Assembly: GCA_963691705.1 (NCBI GenBank)
Contig: OY829538.1
Span: 14,038,443-14,102,442 of the forward strand
Source: Viola odorata
Lineage: Eukaryota > Streptophyta > Magnoliopsida > Malpighiales > Violaceae
Reading direction: 5' to 3'
DNA length: 64,000 bases
Of this stretch, positions 51,144-61,195 are shown piece after piece. Position 1 is the stretch's first letter. The number at the start of each line of letters is the position of its first letter. The translations under genes and the position numbers were made by a program. Below the pieces are notes generated by a model. It did not search any database. It was not told the origin of the DNA and was given only the letters and a program-made list of their open reading frames with translations.

Positions 51144-54100
51144 TTAGCTCCTGGCGTGGTATAACCTCAACCGAGCGATGTTCCAAGAGTTCTGCAGGGG
51201 CGTTCCCTCGAGCGTTTCCAGATGGTATGCTCCTTTTCCCACAATGCGGGTGACACGATACGGTCCATCCCAGTTTGGACTGAGTTTTCCCATACGTTGT
51301 CCTGCTGCCCGTCTGTCTCTGAGCACTAAATCTTCGGTTTTGAGCAATCGCTCCCTCACTTGCCGGTTGTGATATTGTGCCATTTTCCTCTTGTAGTGCA
51401 GGGTTTTCAGGAGGGTTTCCTCGTGTGTTTCTGGTAGAGTATCGAGGTTAGCTCGTAACCTTTCTTCGTTGTTTTCTTCTTTGAAGTGAGCCACCCGGAG
51501 GCTCATCATGCCAATCTCGACTGGTGTGACAGCCTCGGTTCTGAATGCTAACGCGAACGGGGTCTCTCCCGTGCTGGCCTTGACAGTCATGCGGTAGGCC
51601 CATAGTACATATGGCAATTCTTCTGGCCATTTCTTCTTGGACCCTTCCATGTTTCTTTTGATGCCACTAAGGATGCTGCGGTTAGTTACTTCCGCCTGGC
51701 CGTTGGTTTGGGGATGTGCCATAGAGGAGAATCTTTGCTCTATCTGAAACTCTGCACATTGATCCCTGAAAAACTGGCTTGTAAATTGTGTCCCATTGTC
51801 GCTAACTAGCACGCGTGGTACTCCAAATCGCATGATGACTTGGTGTTTGAAGAAAAGCCAAATTTTTTCGGTGGTGATGGTAGCTAACGCCTCAGCTTCG
51901 GCCCACTTTGTGAAGTAGTCTACCGCTACGACCACAAATTTTAACTGAGATCTGGCCTTTGGAAACGGGCCCAGGATGTCAATTCCCCATTTTGCAAACG
52001 GGCACGGTGCGACTATTTCTGAAATTGGCACAGCAGGTTTTCGAGGAATCTTAGCATATTCCTGGCATTTCTGACAGGTTCTCACGAAGTTATGACAATC
52101 TCGTCGAATGGTGGGCCAGTAAAATCCCGACCGAAAGACTTGGGCTGCCAGAGTGCCGCTAGCAATGTGCATGCCACATATCCCTTCGTGAATTTCACGT
52201 AACACATGTAAGCCTTCTTGCTCCGTTATGCATTTAGCGGCCGGATGGGAGAAACATCTTCGTATTAACTCTCCGTTATAATATGTGCATCGTGCTGCCC
52301 GTTTTAGGACTTTCTTTCTCTCTGTCTGGTCCCCCGGTAGTTTATCATGTTTCAGATATTCTATCACTAGGATCCTCCAATCATTTTCCATTTCTTCCAC
52401 ACAGAGTGATGCCTGTTCTTCCATGAAAGAAGGTGTAGGCAGTTCTCCATAGCGCACGTCACTGGGTATTGAGGCTTCCGGATTGGCTGCCATCTTGGTG
52501 AGGCTATCGGCCTCTTCATTGTTTTCTCTAGGAATGCGCTCAAAGGTGACCAGCGTGCCTTTTTCCTGTATCTTTGACAGCTCATGCTTCACTTTGGCTA
52601 AGTATTGGGCCATGATGGGTTCTCTGGCTTGGGAGTTCCCCAGAACCTGATCCATTATTAGCTTGGAATCTCCTCGGATCTTTAAACGTGTTCTGTCTTC
52701 CTTCTCCACACCGGGAGTGGCTCTGATAGAGAAACTGTTTCCAATTTTGAGTCCTGCCAGCAGCGCTTCGTATTCAGCCGCATTGTTGGACAATGGCTGC
52801 AGGATTCTGATGGCGTATCGCATCTCCAGGCCGTTTGGTCCAACTAAGAAAACTCCTGCGCCAACTAATTCTTGATTTTTTGCTCCATCTACGTGGATGA
52901 CCCACGTATCTGTATATGTCTCCGGAGACGGTAGGCATGGGCTTTCTACTTCTTCCTCCAACAGATCTATCTTTGTGTCCTTTGTGAATGTGCACTCAGC
53001 TATGAAGTCAGCTAACGCTTGGGCTTTAACGGCCGGTCTAGCTTTGTATTGCAGCCCGTATTGTTCGAGCTCGATAGCCCAAATTAACATTCTTCCTGAA
53101 GATTCAGGTTTTCTGAAGATTCTTCTCAACGGCTGATCAGTGAGTACAATGACGGGGTGGGCTTGGAAGTATCGATCCATCTTTCGCGTGGCCTGTACTA
53201 GAGCGAGTGCTATCTTCTCGATAGGAGCGTATCGCAGTTCGGCATCTTTCAATATGTGACTCACGAAGAATACAGGACGATGCACGTGCCCTTCACTTCG
53301 CACAAGGACGGCGCTGACTACCTCGTCAGCTATTCCCAAATATAGATATAGTTCATCGCCGGGCTCGGGCCTCGTCAGCACTAAATCTGATGATAGGTAA
53401 GCTTTTAGTCCTGCAAACGCTTTCTCACATTCCTCTGTCCATCCGAAGGGAGCCTTGTTGCGGATGACTTTGAAGAAAGGCAAACATCTCTCGCCTTGCT
53501 TAGATATGAATCGCCCCAACGCAATGATGCGCCCGGTTAACTTCTGTATCTCTTTGACAGTTCGCGGGGATATCATATCCTGGATGGCTTTTATCTTTGA
53601 CGGGTTGGGTTGGATGCCCTTCTGGCTGACCACATAGCCCAAGAATTTTCCCGTTTGGAATGCAAACATGCACTTCCGCGGGTTTAACTTCATCTTGTGC
53701 TTTCTCATCACATTGAAAACTTCATCCAAGTCAGCAAGGTGTTCTCTGAAACTCTGACTTTTGATCAGGATGTCGTCTACGTAGGCCTCTACATTTCTCC
53801 CGATTTGATTTTCGAAAACTTTGTTTGCCATACGCTGAAATGTTGCACCAACATTCTTTAGCCCAAACGGCATTGCAGTATAGCAGTATGTAGCCCTAGG
53901 AGTGATGAAGGCAGTTTTTTCTTCGTCCTCTACGGCCATAGGGATTTGGTGATATCCAGAATTCGCATCTAGGGAGCTTAGATAAGCATACCCAGCGGTT
54001 TGATCGACTAGCTGATCTATTCGCGGAAGGGGATAGCAGTCCTTGGGACAGGCATTATTTAGGTCAGTAAAGTCGATGCACATGCGCCAGTCCCCGTTAG

Positions 54101-56432
54101 GCTTTGGGACTAACACAGGATTAGCTAGCCAGGTCGGGTACTGGACTTCTCGAATGAACCCTGTCTCTGTGAGCTTTAGCAACTCCTTTTCGATGGCTGC
54201 TATCTTTTCCGATGAAAAAGCACGTCGCCTTTGTTGAACAGGCTTGGCGTCAGGACTAACGTTCAGCCGGTGTTCTGCGACCTCCCGAGAGATTCCGGGC
54301 ATGTCTGCTGGTTTCCACGCAAACTCTCCCTTGCATTTCCTCAACAGCCGGATTAATTGCGCGTTCTCTTCAATGCTTAATTTCTCACTGGCTAAGAGAT
54401 TCATTTCACTATCCTTACCGATAGGGATTGATACCATCTGATCTAGCGGCTGAGTGCGCTTTTCTTCTTTATCATCGAAAGGGTCGTCTGCCACGCAAAC
54501 GTAGCGGTCACAACTCCTTTGAGTCATAAGTAAGTAGCATTCGGCTGCCAGCTTTTGGTCCCCTTTGATTGAGACCACGCCGTCCCATGAGGGATATTTC
54601 ATCCGCAGGTGTTTTTGAGATATGGCCACTCCAAAACGATTAAGGAATGGTCGCCCCAAAATGGCATTATACGGTAACGTTAGGTCTACGACCAGAAATA
54701 ATAGCTCTTCGGAGCGTTTGGATGTGTCTTCTCGGAAGTACACCGGCAGGGATGTTATTCCGGCTACCGAAATCGGTACTCTATCAATCCCAATAATTGG
54801 CCTCGTGCAAGACGATAGCTCACCGTCAGGTCGTTTCATCAAGTTGTACGCTTCCAATGAAAATAGATTCACTGCGCTCCCGTTATCGATAAGGGTCCTT
54901 CTTACCCCATGACTTCCAATGACGGGCGTTACAACCATCGCGTCATTATGCGGAAAGATGATGCCTTTCTCGTCCTCCTCTGAGAAAGACAATATCATTC
55001 TGTCTAAGGCACTTATCGCCTCGATTTTCGTTTGCGCGTTCTCCCGTTTGCGCTTTTCTCCAGGGTTGGGCGTTTGCGGCATAATTTCCTCGCAATAGGG
55101 TGCTCCCCCCGCAATGATATTTATCATGGGCATTTGGTCGCTATCGATAGCGAGCGCTTCTCTATTTGGCCCGAGGGGAACTGCGTTAGCCCCTGTAGCG
55201 TGCGAGGGCGCTTGCCTCTGCTCAGTTGTATTTCCAGTTGGGTTGTTTCTGGCTTCCTCCCTTGCCTTTGTGGCAAATTCCCCAAGGTAGCCCTCTTCGA
55301 CCAATCGCTCTATAGCCGATTTTAACTCTCTGCATACATCTGTTGAGTGTCCCTTGACCTTATGGAATTTACAGTATGCATTTTCTCTTCCTCCCATGAT
55401 TACTCCTGGTTTCACGGGAGCTGGGTATCGGATAGGCAAATTTCTCTGTTGGACTATTGCTAAGATCTCCGCCCTTGGGAGTATGAGAGATGGGAGGTCA
55501 GGATCGTATATCCGGCCCTTTGACGGGTCCGTTTGCTTCTGAGTGGGGGATCCTCCGGGTCTTCCTTTCGAGAAGTTGCCTCTCTGCCGGCCAGGGGTTT
55601 TGGTGTTATGTTCTTTCCGCTGCCCGGGATCCTCGGTGGGTTTAGCGTCTGGGGCGTTGCTGTTCAAGACGTTAGAGGCCACATATGGGTCTGCTGGCAT
55701 GCCTCGGATCCATTCTCTATTTTCTTCCTCTTCCATTCTCGCATAGTTATGCGCTTTCAGCCTCAATACATCCAGGGTCGTTGGGGGGCCCACCGTTAGC
55801 GTATCTTTCAGTTTACTGTATCGACAATTGCGTTTCAGGGCCTCAATCGCAAAATTGATAGTGACCCCTGGCGTTAGGGACATTTCAAGATCAAATCGAC
55901 CTAAGAAGTCGATCAACGATTCCTGTGGTTTTCGATGGATATCGAACAGCGCAGCTGCTGACTTTCTGATAGGAATAGCCGTGCTAAACCGACTTTTGAA
56001 TTTTTCTTCCAACTGAGAAAAATTATCGATAGACCCGGCGGGGAGCCCTTCGAACCATAGACGTGCCACTCCTGACAGCGTCATTACGAAAATTTGACAC
56101 AATGCTGCGTCACTGCGCGTTTGGAATTTCACGAAATCCTTCACCTTATTGAGGTGAGAAATGGGATCTTTTGTGCCATCATATGATTTTGCTGGGAGTT
56201 TCACATGTCGATGGACTCTGTGGTGCCTGACACGGTAACTGAACGGATGACCCACGTTAGCATCGGGGATCCTACGAGGAGGACGCTGATGTAGAATTTC
56301 AGCGTCGTATCTGGGATTTTGAGGGTCATATTCCTGATGTCTCCTAGGAGATCGGCTACGGCTCCTTGGAGTTCCAGCTCGTCGACTTCTGCTGCTAGAT
56401 CTCTCGCTGTATCTAGGAGATGGATCTCTCAC
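51144..56432 (-). CDS. gag-pol: gag-pol polyprotein of Tat/Retand-type copy 2 (dual RNase H)
   Basis: Uninterrupted 1,762 residues. Arg/Ser-rich start, gag domain (about 60-240), Cys/His knuckle YCKFHKVKGHSTDVC (353-367), aspartic protease DNGSA (516-520), reverse transcriptase with YVDD (884-887), a degenerate first RNase H (about 1,010-1,130), then a second, archaeal-type RNase H (about 1,178-1,310) with the acidic set Asp1182, Glu1220, Asp1255 and Asp1309. Integrase follows, with zinc finger (His1415, His1422, Cys1453, Cys1456) and DD35E at Asp1485, Asp1545 and Glu1581. The second RNase H is the hallmark of the Tat lineage. No chromodomain. It could supply all enzymes needed to copy and insert the element. 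The N-terminal Met follows an upstream ORF1 in the same frame. Confidence 0.94.
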   Translation of the reverse strand: MRDPSPRYSERSSSRSRRAGTPRSRSRSPRRHQEYDPQNPRYDAEILHQRPPRRIPDANVGHPFSYRVRHHRVHRHVKLPAKSYDGTKDPISHLNKVKDFVKFQTRSDAALCQIFVMTLSGVARLWFEGLPAGSIDNFSQLEEKFKSRFSTAIPIRKSAAALFDIHRKPQESLIDFLGRFDLEMSLTPGVTINFAIEALKRNCRYSKLKDTLTVGPPTTLDVLRLKAHNYARMEEEENREWIRGMPADPYVASNVLNSNAPDAKPTEDPGQRKEHNTKTPGRQRGNFSKGRPGGSPTQKQTDPSKGRIYDPDLPSLILPRAEILAIVQQRNLPIRYPAPVKPGVIMGGRENAYCKFHKVKGHSTDVCRELKSAIERLVEEGYLGEFATKAREEARNNPTGNTTEQRQAPSHATGANAVPLGPNREALAIDSDQMPMINIIAGGAPYCEEIMPQTPNPGEKRKRENAQTKIEAISALDRMILSFSEEDEKGIIFPHNDAMVVTPVIGSHGVRRTLIDNGSAVNLFSLEAYNLMKRPDGELSSCTRPIIGIDRVPISVAGITSLPVYFREDTSKRSEELLFLVVDLTLPYNAILGRPFLNRFGVAISQKHLRMKYPSWDGVVSIKGDQKLAAECYLLMTQRSCDRYVCVADDPFDDKEEKRTQPLDQMVSIPIGKDSEMNLLASEKLSIEENAQLIRLLRKCKGEFAWKPADMPGISREVAEHRLNVSPDAKPVQQRRRAFSSEKIAAIEKELLKLTETGFIREVQYPTWLANPVLVPKPNGDWRMCIDFTDLNNACPKDCYPLPRIDQLVDQTAGYAYLSSLDANSGYHQIPMAVEDEEKTAFITPRATYCYTAMPFGLKNVGATFQRMANKVFENQIGRNVEAYVDDILIKSQSFREHLADLDEVFNVMRKHKMKLNPRKCMFAFQTGKFLGYVVSQKGIQPNPSKIKAIQDMISPRTVKEIQKLTGRIIALGRFISKQGERCLPFFKVIRNKAPFGWTEECEKAFAGLKAYLSSDLVLTRPEPGDELYLYLGIADEVVSAVLVRSEGHVHRPVFFVSHILKDAELRYAPIEKIALALVQATRKMDRYFQAHPVIVLTDQPLRRIFRKPESSGRMLIWAIELEQYGLQYKARPAVKAQALADFIAECTFTKDTKIDLLEEEVESPCLPSPETYTDTWVIHVDGAKNQELVGAGVFLVGPNGLEMRYAIRILQPLSNNAAEYEALLAGLKIGNSFSIRATPGVEKEDRTRLKIRGDSKLIMDQVLGNSQAREPIMAQYLAKVKHELSKIQEKGTLVTFERIPRENNEEADSLTKMAANPEASIPSDVRYGELPTPSFMEEQASLCVEEMENDWRILVIEYLKHDKLPGDQTERKKVLKRAARCTYYNGELIRRCFSHPAAKCITEQEGLHVLREIHEGICGMHIASGTLAAQVFRSGFYWPTIRRDCHNFVRTCQKCQEYAKIPRKPAVPISEIVAPCPFAKWGIDILGPFPKARSQLKFVVVAVDYFTKWAEAEALATITTEKIWLFFKHQVIMRFGVPRVLVSDNGTQFTSQFFRDQCAEFQIEQRFSSMAHPQTNGQAEVTNRSILSGIKRNMEGSKKKWPEELPYVLWAYRMTVKASTGETPFALAFRTEAVTPVEIGMMSLRVAHFKEENNEERLRANLDTLPETHEETLLKTLHYKRKMAQYHNRQVRERLLKTEDLVLRDRRAAGQRMGKLSPNWDGPYRVTRIVGKGAYHLETLEGTPLQNSWNIARLRLYHARS

Positions 56433-56444
56433 TATATCCCCCCG

Positions 56445-57017
56445 TCAATCATCCCAGGGCTCTCTATACTCGTCACGCTGGCGGACTGCTTCGGGGATAG
56501 AGATTCCTCCCCTGTATTGTCTAGAATGGTCGGCAGGTCCAATCGTGAATGGTGGGACGTTTATGGGAGCCAAGGGGAAAGGTAAGGAGGACGGGAGTGC
56601 CCTAGACTGTTGGGGCGATAAGGGTCGTTCGGTGACAATGGACGGGGTGAAAATTACTTGGGAGGACACACCAGGTCTTGAGGCATGAGGAGTAAATCCA
56701 GCAGCCATCTCTGTCAGCTGATCCAGTTGAGCTTGGAGAGCTGCTATTGAATTCACGAAAGGGTTGTCCGCTTCTCCTATCATAGATCTTCCCGCCTGGG
56801 GGGTAGGATGGCTGGTTCCTGCTATATGGGAGAAGGGAGAGCAAATCTGGAATGTAACTTCTTCTGAACTTGACCCGCGAGGAAGATCTAACTCTCCTGC
56901 AGTGACGTCCTGCCCTGGGGTGGGGGCATCAGAGGTAGCGAAGGGAAACAGGCGTCTGCGGGTGTTGTATGGGATGTTGGAAGTTCAGGACAGCGCCGGA
57001 TCTGACTCTGAGGCCAT
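56445..57017 (-). pseudogene. ORF1 of Tat/Retand copy 2, early TGA
   Basis: 190 codons in the same frame as gag, starting MASESDPALS followed at once by TGA (codon 11), then NTRRRLFPFATSD.., NSIAALQAQLDQLTEMAAGFTP and VIFTPSIVTERPLSP. It parallels the intact ORF1 of copy 1 (491-1,066) in order and length. A second TGA at 56,445-56,447 separates it from gag. Expression of the downstream part would need the internal Met at 56,783. Confidence 0.65.
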
Positions 57018-57081
57018 AATCCTTCTAGCTTCGGGGAGGAGGAGCTTGGTTATTAAGGATGCTCACTTAATAGAACCAAAG

Positions 57082-57099
57082 CTCTCAATGAAAGCACCA
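57082..57099 (-). promoter_or_regulatory. Primer binding site, Tat/Retand copy 2
   Basis: Minus-strand TGGTGCTTTCATTGAGAG, three bases inside the 5' LTR and identical to copy 1. Confidence 0.65.
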
Positions 57100-57102
57100 A
57101 TT

Positions 57103-57673
57103 TGATAATAATTTGTCTTCTGCCGAAGGATGTATGGCGAAGCAGCTCTTCTCAGATCAGTGTGCGCAACGGTCCACAGTACCTGCAATGCGCCGGAGGG
57201 GGTCTCCGGCGGAAACACTCCGATGCTTAAGTCAGTATGTGTACTGAAATTGGCAGAGTTTTGGCCAGTCCAGTCCGCTTACCTGCCTCCTTTGTGGGGG
57301 AGGTATTTATAGAAGAAAGGGGGCGTTCCCGCCCGAGTAAACGGGTACGGAGCTATCGCTCGCGTTAGGGTCTGTGATTCGCCCTTATCGTGATACGCTA
57401 CCTTGGCGGTAGGTGTTTAGGTAGATGTTGCCGCGGTAGGATAATGGCCGGAGCGTTAATCCTGACGCGTGGTTTCCTCTGGGGTGAGATAACTCCTTGA
57501 GCCAAGCAGGAGGTCCGTGAGAGGAGCCGGTAGGGCCCCGTTAGCCTTTGTAGCGTTAGCCTTTGGGGAAGGTAGCAATCTTGTCCCTACCGTGGTGGTG
57601 CGAAACAGTAGCTATGCCTCTTCCCACCGGGTGATAGACGAAAATACCCTTTCTTTTAGGTGGATTGTTATCA
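57103..57673 (-). mobile_element. 5' LTR of Tat/Retand copy 2
   Basis: 571 bp, TGATAA..TTATCA. It contains a GC-rich hairpin (GCCGGAGGGGGTCTCCGGC near 57,191-57,209) and two CGTTAGC heptamers (57,539 and 57,554). Confidence 0.9.
57301..57312 (-). promoter_or_regulatory. LTR TATA box, Tat/Retand copy 2
   Basis: Minus-strand CTATAAATACCT; transcription would start near 57,270 and run through ORF1 and gag-pol. Confidence 0.6.
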
Positions 57674-58677
57674 GAGATAATATGTCAAATTAAAGGTGCA
57701 GTTTAAGAGTTAGCAAATGCAAGTTCTTACGTAAGAAAACTAGACGAATGTAAGGGCCAAAGTGATAATTCAATAACCGGCCTAGAGGGGGGTGATTAGG
57801 CGATAAAAATTTCTGCACACAAGAGAAGGAAGAATAGCAAAGACACAACGATGTATAGTGGTTCCAATTCACAATCCGAATTGTACTCCACTACCTAAGA
57901 GCTTCTCCCTTAGAATTTTCTAATGCAAAACATTTTGCTAACTAGAGCTTTTACGGGTTCAACTCTCAACCTTTACACGATGGTTTTTCCAGGCTCAACC
58001 ACAACCTTAACACAATTAGTTCTTTTGCAATGGACAAGAACACTAACCAATAACCCAAAAGTGTTAGGTATACTTTTCAAACCTTCACAATTTATAAATT
58101 GAAATTGCAACAAAGAATTGGTGTACAAATGAATAATTGTATGATTAAATATCAACACCAATAAATGAACAATATTATCTCAAGAGAAAGCTTTGATCAA
58201 ACTCGAACGAATGACGCAAAATTGATTGAAATCCGATTATGAACAAATGCGCCTTAAAACTGATTTTGAGAGAGTTTGTAAATGTGATTTTGTATATGGA
58301 ACTTGTAATAGCTTTCTTAGATTGCTTATAACTCATCTTAGATGAGTATTTATAGTGTCACAAGATTTGTGACCATTTATAGCCGTTGGAGCCAAAAACT
58401 ATCTGTTTGCTACAGTGAAAAACTATCCGTTGCTACAGTGAGTCTATCCGTTGCTATAGTAAAACTATTCGTTGCTACAGCGAGTCTATCCGTTGCTACA
58501 GTGAAACTATCCATTTCAGTTGCTGCAGTGACACTATCCGTTGCTACAGTAGCCTATCTGTTGCTACAGTGAAACTATCTGTTGCTACAGTAAATCAAAA
58601 ATCTTTTTCCAAAATTTATTTTTGTGTAAAAATCTTTTGACACTTTTCTTGAGGTATTATCAAACATAAATCAAGGG
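57674..58677. mobile_element. LTR-like fragment, possibly Copia SIRE/Maximus type
   Basis: No ORF. CCGGCCTAGAGGGGGGTGAT near 57,778 and the segment GTGGTTCCAATTCACAATCC near 57,859 are wording I associate with SIRE-type LTRs. Both neighbours are other retrotransposons and no termini were found, so the call is tentative. Confidence 0.35.
58388..58594 (+). repeat. Minisatellite, about ten copies of a 21-bp unit
   Basis: Variants of CTATCCGTTGCTACAGTGAAA in tandem, with one inserted CATTTCAGTTGCTGCAG variant. Confidence 0.9.
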
Positions 58678-60110
58678 TGATCACGCGTCGAACGTGTCAA
58701 ATATAAGTGTAAAATATGTATAAGAATGGGGGTAGAAATACAACTTATCACTGTCCATAAGGGTTTGTAGATTATGCTAAGAGGATCGTCCACAGAGACC
58801 TCTAGGGGGACGTAGTTTCTTGGTTGACTTCCTCGTCACTGGTTTTGATTGGGTGAACCTAAAAATTCAGACAAGAACAAAAGAAATAAAACAATTTAAA
58901 ATAATCTTGGTCAAAGGTTTGGCCAAGATGGGGGGTCAAGATTGGTAAATCTAATAAAAGAGAATTCCATGTAAGGGTGATATGACAACTTCTATTCTTA
59001 TGATTCGATCACTGATGCAAGGGTATTCATCTCTGCATTCGTAGTGCTGCTATAGAGTGGAGGTGCTCTTGTTCACTCCTGACTTCCCTCATCTTCAAAT
59101 CACCTGGCGGGTGCTCCCTTTCCTAGTAATCCTAGCCAAGGGACACCTTACTGGTTAAAGGGTTTATCCATTTGACTGCTGTCTTGAATGGTTGTTCGCT
59201 TCCTCAATGGTATAGGGGAAGACAGTACCTAGGCCAAGTTGTCTCCCTATGGAAACCCTAGGTTGTCAATCTGGTCTTGGCCTAGATCACTTATTTCTTC
59301 TAGTCTGGCGCGAGACTAGTACCTACTTTACCTATCCGGTTGGGTGCTCCCACTCCTTCAAGGTTGGCTGCAACTCTTCTCTACTAGGGCACAAGAATGA
59401 TCAAATCTTGTCTCTAGTGAGTAAGCGATTTATTAAGTGTAAGAACTAAGCAAATACGAATCGACGAGAGTATTAGGAATAGTTTGATCTCACGAATCCA
59501 TAAGAACGCAGCTCATCAACCCTTACCAAGAATAAGTTTTTAGCTACTCATACCCATAGATGAAAGATAAATATATTTGTTTGCATAAATAAATAAATCC
59601 GAGAATTTAATTCTTTGAATTCCCTCGTCCTATTCTAATTCAAACTCCTCCAAAATCTATAGAGAAAGTAACAATGTTTTGAATTACAAAAGGAGATTGC
59701 AAAATACAAAAATAGAGGGAGATCCTAACAAGGATTCTTAAATTGATTGTTGTTCGATCCTTCTGAATTCGCTGGTTTGTATTTGCAAGCTCGCAAGGCC
59801 CAGCCGAAAGGCATCCCAAGTGGTTGCCAACGCTGCTCGCTCGAGATCTCCTTTTCGTGGATGAGTCTTGGCCAAGCTCCCGGCCAAGACGATCTGGTAT
59901 CGATACTTTGGTGCGCGAAGGGATCTTGGCCAAACTCTAGGCCAAGATGCTCTGAAAATCTGCTCCAATGTTCCAAGATTACAATCCTCCAATATCACGC
60001 CTCCAAACCAGAACTGCCAAAGCAAGGGAAATTCAAGGAAAATCAATAGATTTACTGCCCAGATAACTAGTAAATGGACAGTGAAAACATGATGAAATGT
60101 AATGCAATCA
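58678..60110 (-). mobile_element. 3' LTR of Athila-like family 2
   Basis: About 1,433 bp from TGATCACGCGTCG to AATGCAATCA. The right limit is set by the conserved Athila junction AATTCCCCACACTTAAACC, as in copy 1. It contains hairpins of the GATCTTGGCC-N8-GGCCAAGATC type at 58,904-58,929, 59,865-59,890 and 59,923-59,948. The left limit is less certain and no target duplication was found. Confidence 0.65.
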
Positions 60111-61195
60111 AATTCCCCACACTTAAACCATGCTTGCCCCCAAGCATACAAACTCAAAGACACTCAAACAAAACAAAAACACAATAAAAAACACAAACGA
60201 CACGAGGACCCCCAGATTTCTTCTTTCGGCTGTTCACCCCTCCACTGAAGTCACCAAGACACTTCCCTAACCTACCCAATGCTAGACTAACAAGGACAAA
60301 TAAATACCGTAAACATACTCCATCCAAATGGTATCAAGACATCCTGCTAGATTTTATTGAATAATGTATAGGGAACAAGACTTACCACAGATTTGAGTCC
60401 CACCGAAGTGCGGTTCTATCCAAACGTTCCTAAAGACTAGTGCCATTTAAATCACTTTGGCAGATATTATTTTTTTTTTCTATGCCCTTTGAATTTTTTT
60501 ACAGACATAACTCATCATTTTCAATTTTTTTTTCATGCCCTTTGTATTTTTACAGGCATATCACATAGACAGAGCTTGTTCTTTTTGGGCACCTAGAACT
60601 TCCACCTTTGCTATGTCTGCCCTATGACGTTCCAGCACCTTTTTATGTCTCACACTCAAACAGATAGAACTAAGCACTCTCAAATCAAACACAGCAAGCC
60701 TTGTCACCCTAATGTTTGTTAAGGTTCTAGCTAGACGTCCTTTTGACCATGTGGATAGATAATGTTTGGGTTACATTAGGTTATATGCCCCTTAGGCTTT
60801 GATCGGGTTGCGTTCATTCACTTCCCTGTTACTAAAGCATTGTTTCGCCTAAACAAGTGTCTATATGTGGCTTCGGTGGTGGACTAAACAGCCTAGGCTT
60901 AAAATCTAGGTTTCTTGGTGTGCACTCAACAAGACAGACTCAAACATACATAAAAAGAAGAACAAAAAACATGCAAATAGCAGACTCACAAACTGAACAA
61001 ATGTATGCAAGGAAAGAAATTTTTTTGCACAAGCAAACAACACATATGTACATATCAAAACACATAAATGAAAATACAAACTAGACATACTGGATACCTC
61101 CCCACACTTTGAAGACACAATGTCCTCATTGTGTGGAGAGAAACATAAAAATAGAAAGGAAAGAGATAAGAAGAAACACGACCTAAGGGGGCAAA
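60111..61195 (-). other. 3' untranslated region of Athila-like family 2
   Basis: Same layout as in Athila copy 1: a purine tract by the LTR (minus GTGTGGGGAATT), hairpin ATGCTTG-CCCC-CAAGCAT at 60,130-60,147, and a second purine tract (about 61,097-61,111) next to ACAATGTCCTCATTGTG. Repeated TTTTTTCATGCCCTTTG-type segments lie near 60,475-60,560. Confidence 0.7.

Larger units (their letters stand above)
22141..57673 (-). mobile_element. Tat/Retand-type Gypsy retrotransposon copy 2, with two nested insertions
   Basis: Minus-strand element from the 5' LTR (57,103-57,673) to a truncated 3' LTR (22,141-22,628). Subtracting the CRM-like insert (23,747-31,335) and Athila insert (33,215-45,693) with one target duplication each leaves about 15.5 kb. 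Order in transcription sense: LTR, PBS, ORF1, gag-pol with dual RNase H, two tandem-repeat arrays, then a long region coding only on the opposite strand, then LTR. The overlapping 488 bp of the two LTRs differ by two substitutions and one indel by my reading, so the insertion is recent. Confidence 0.88.
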
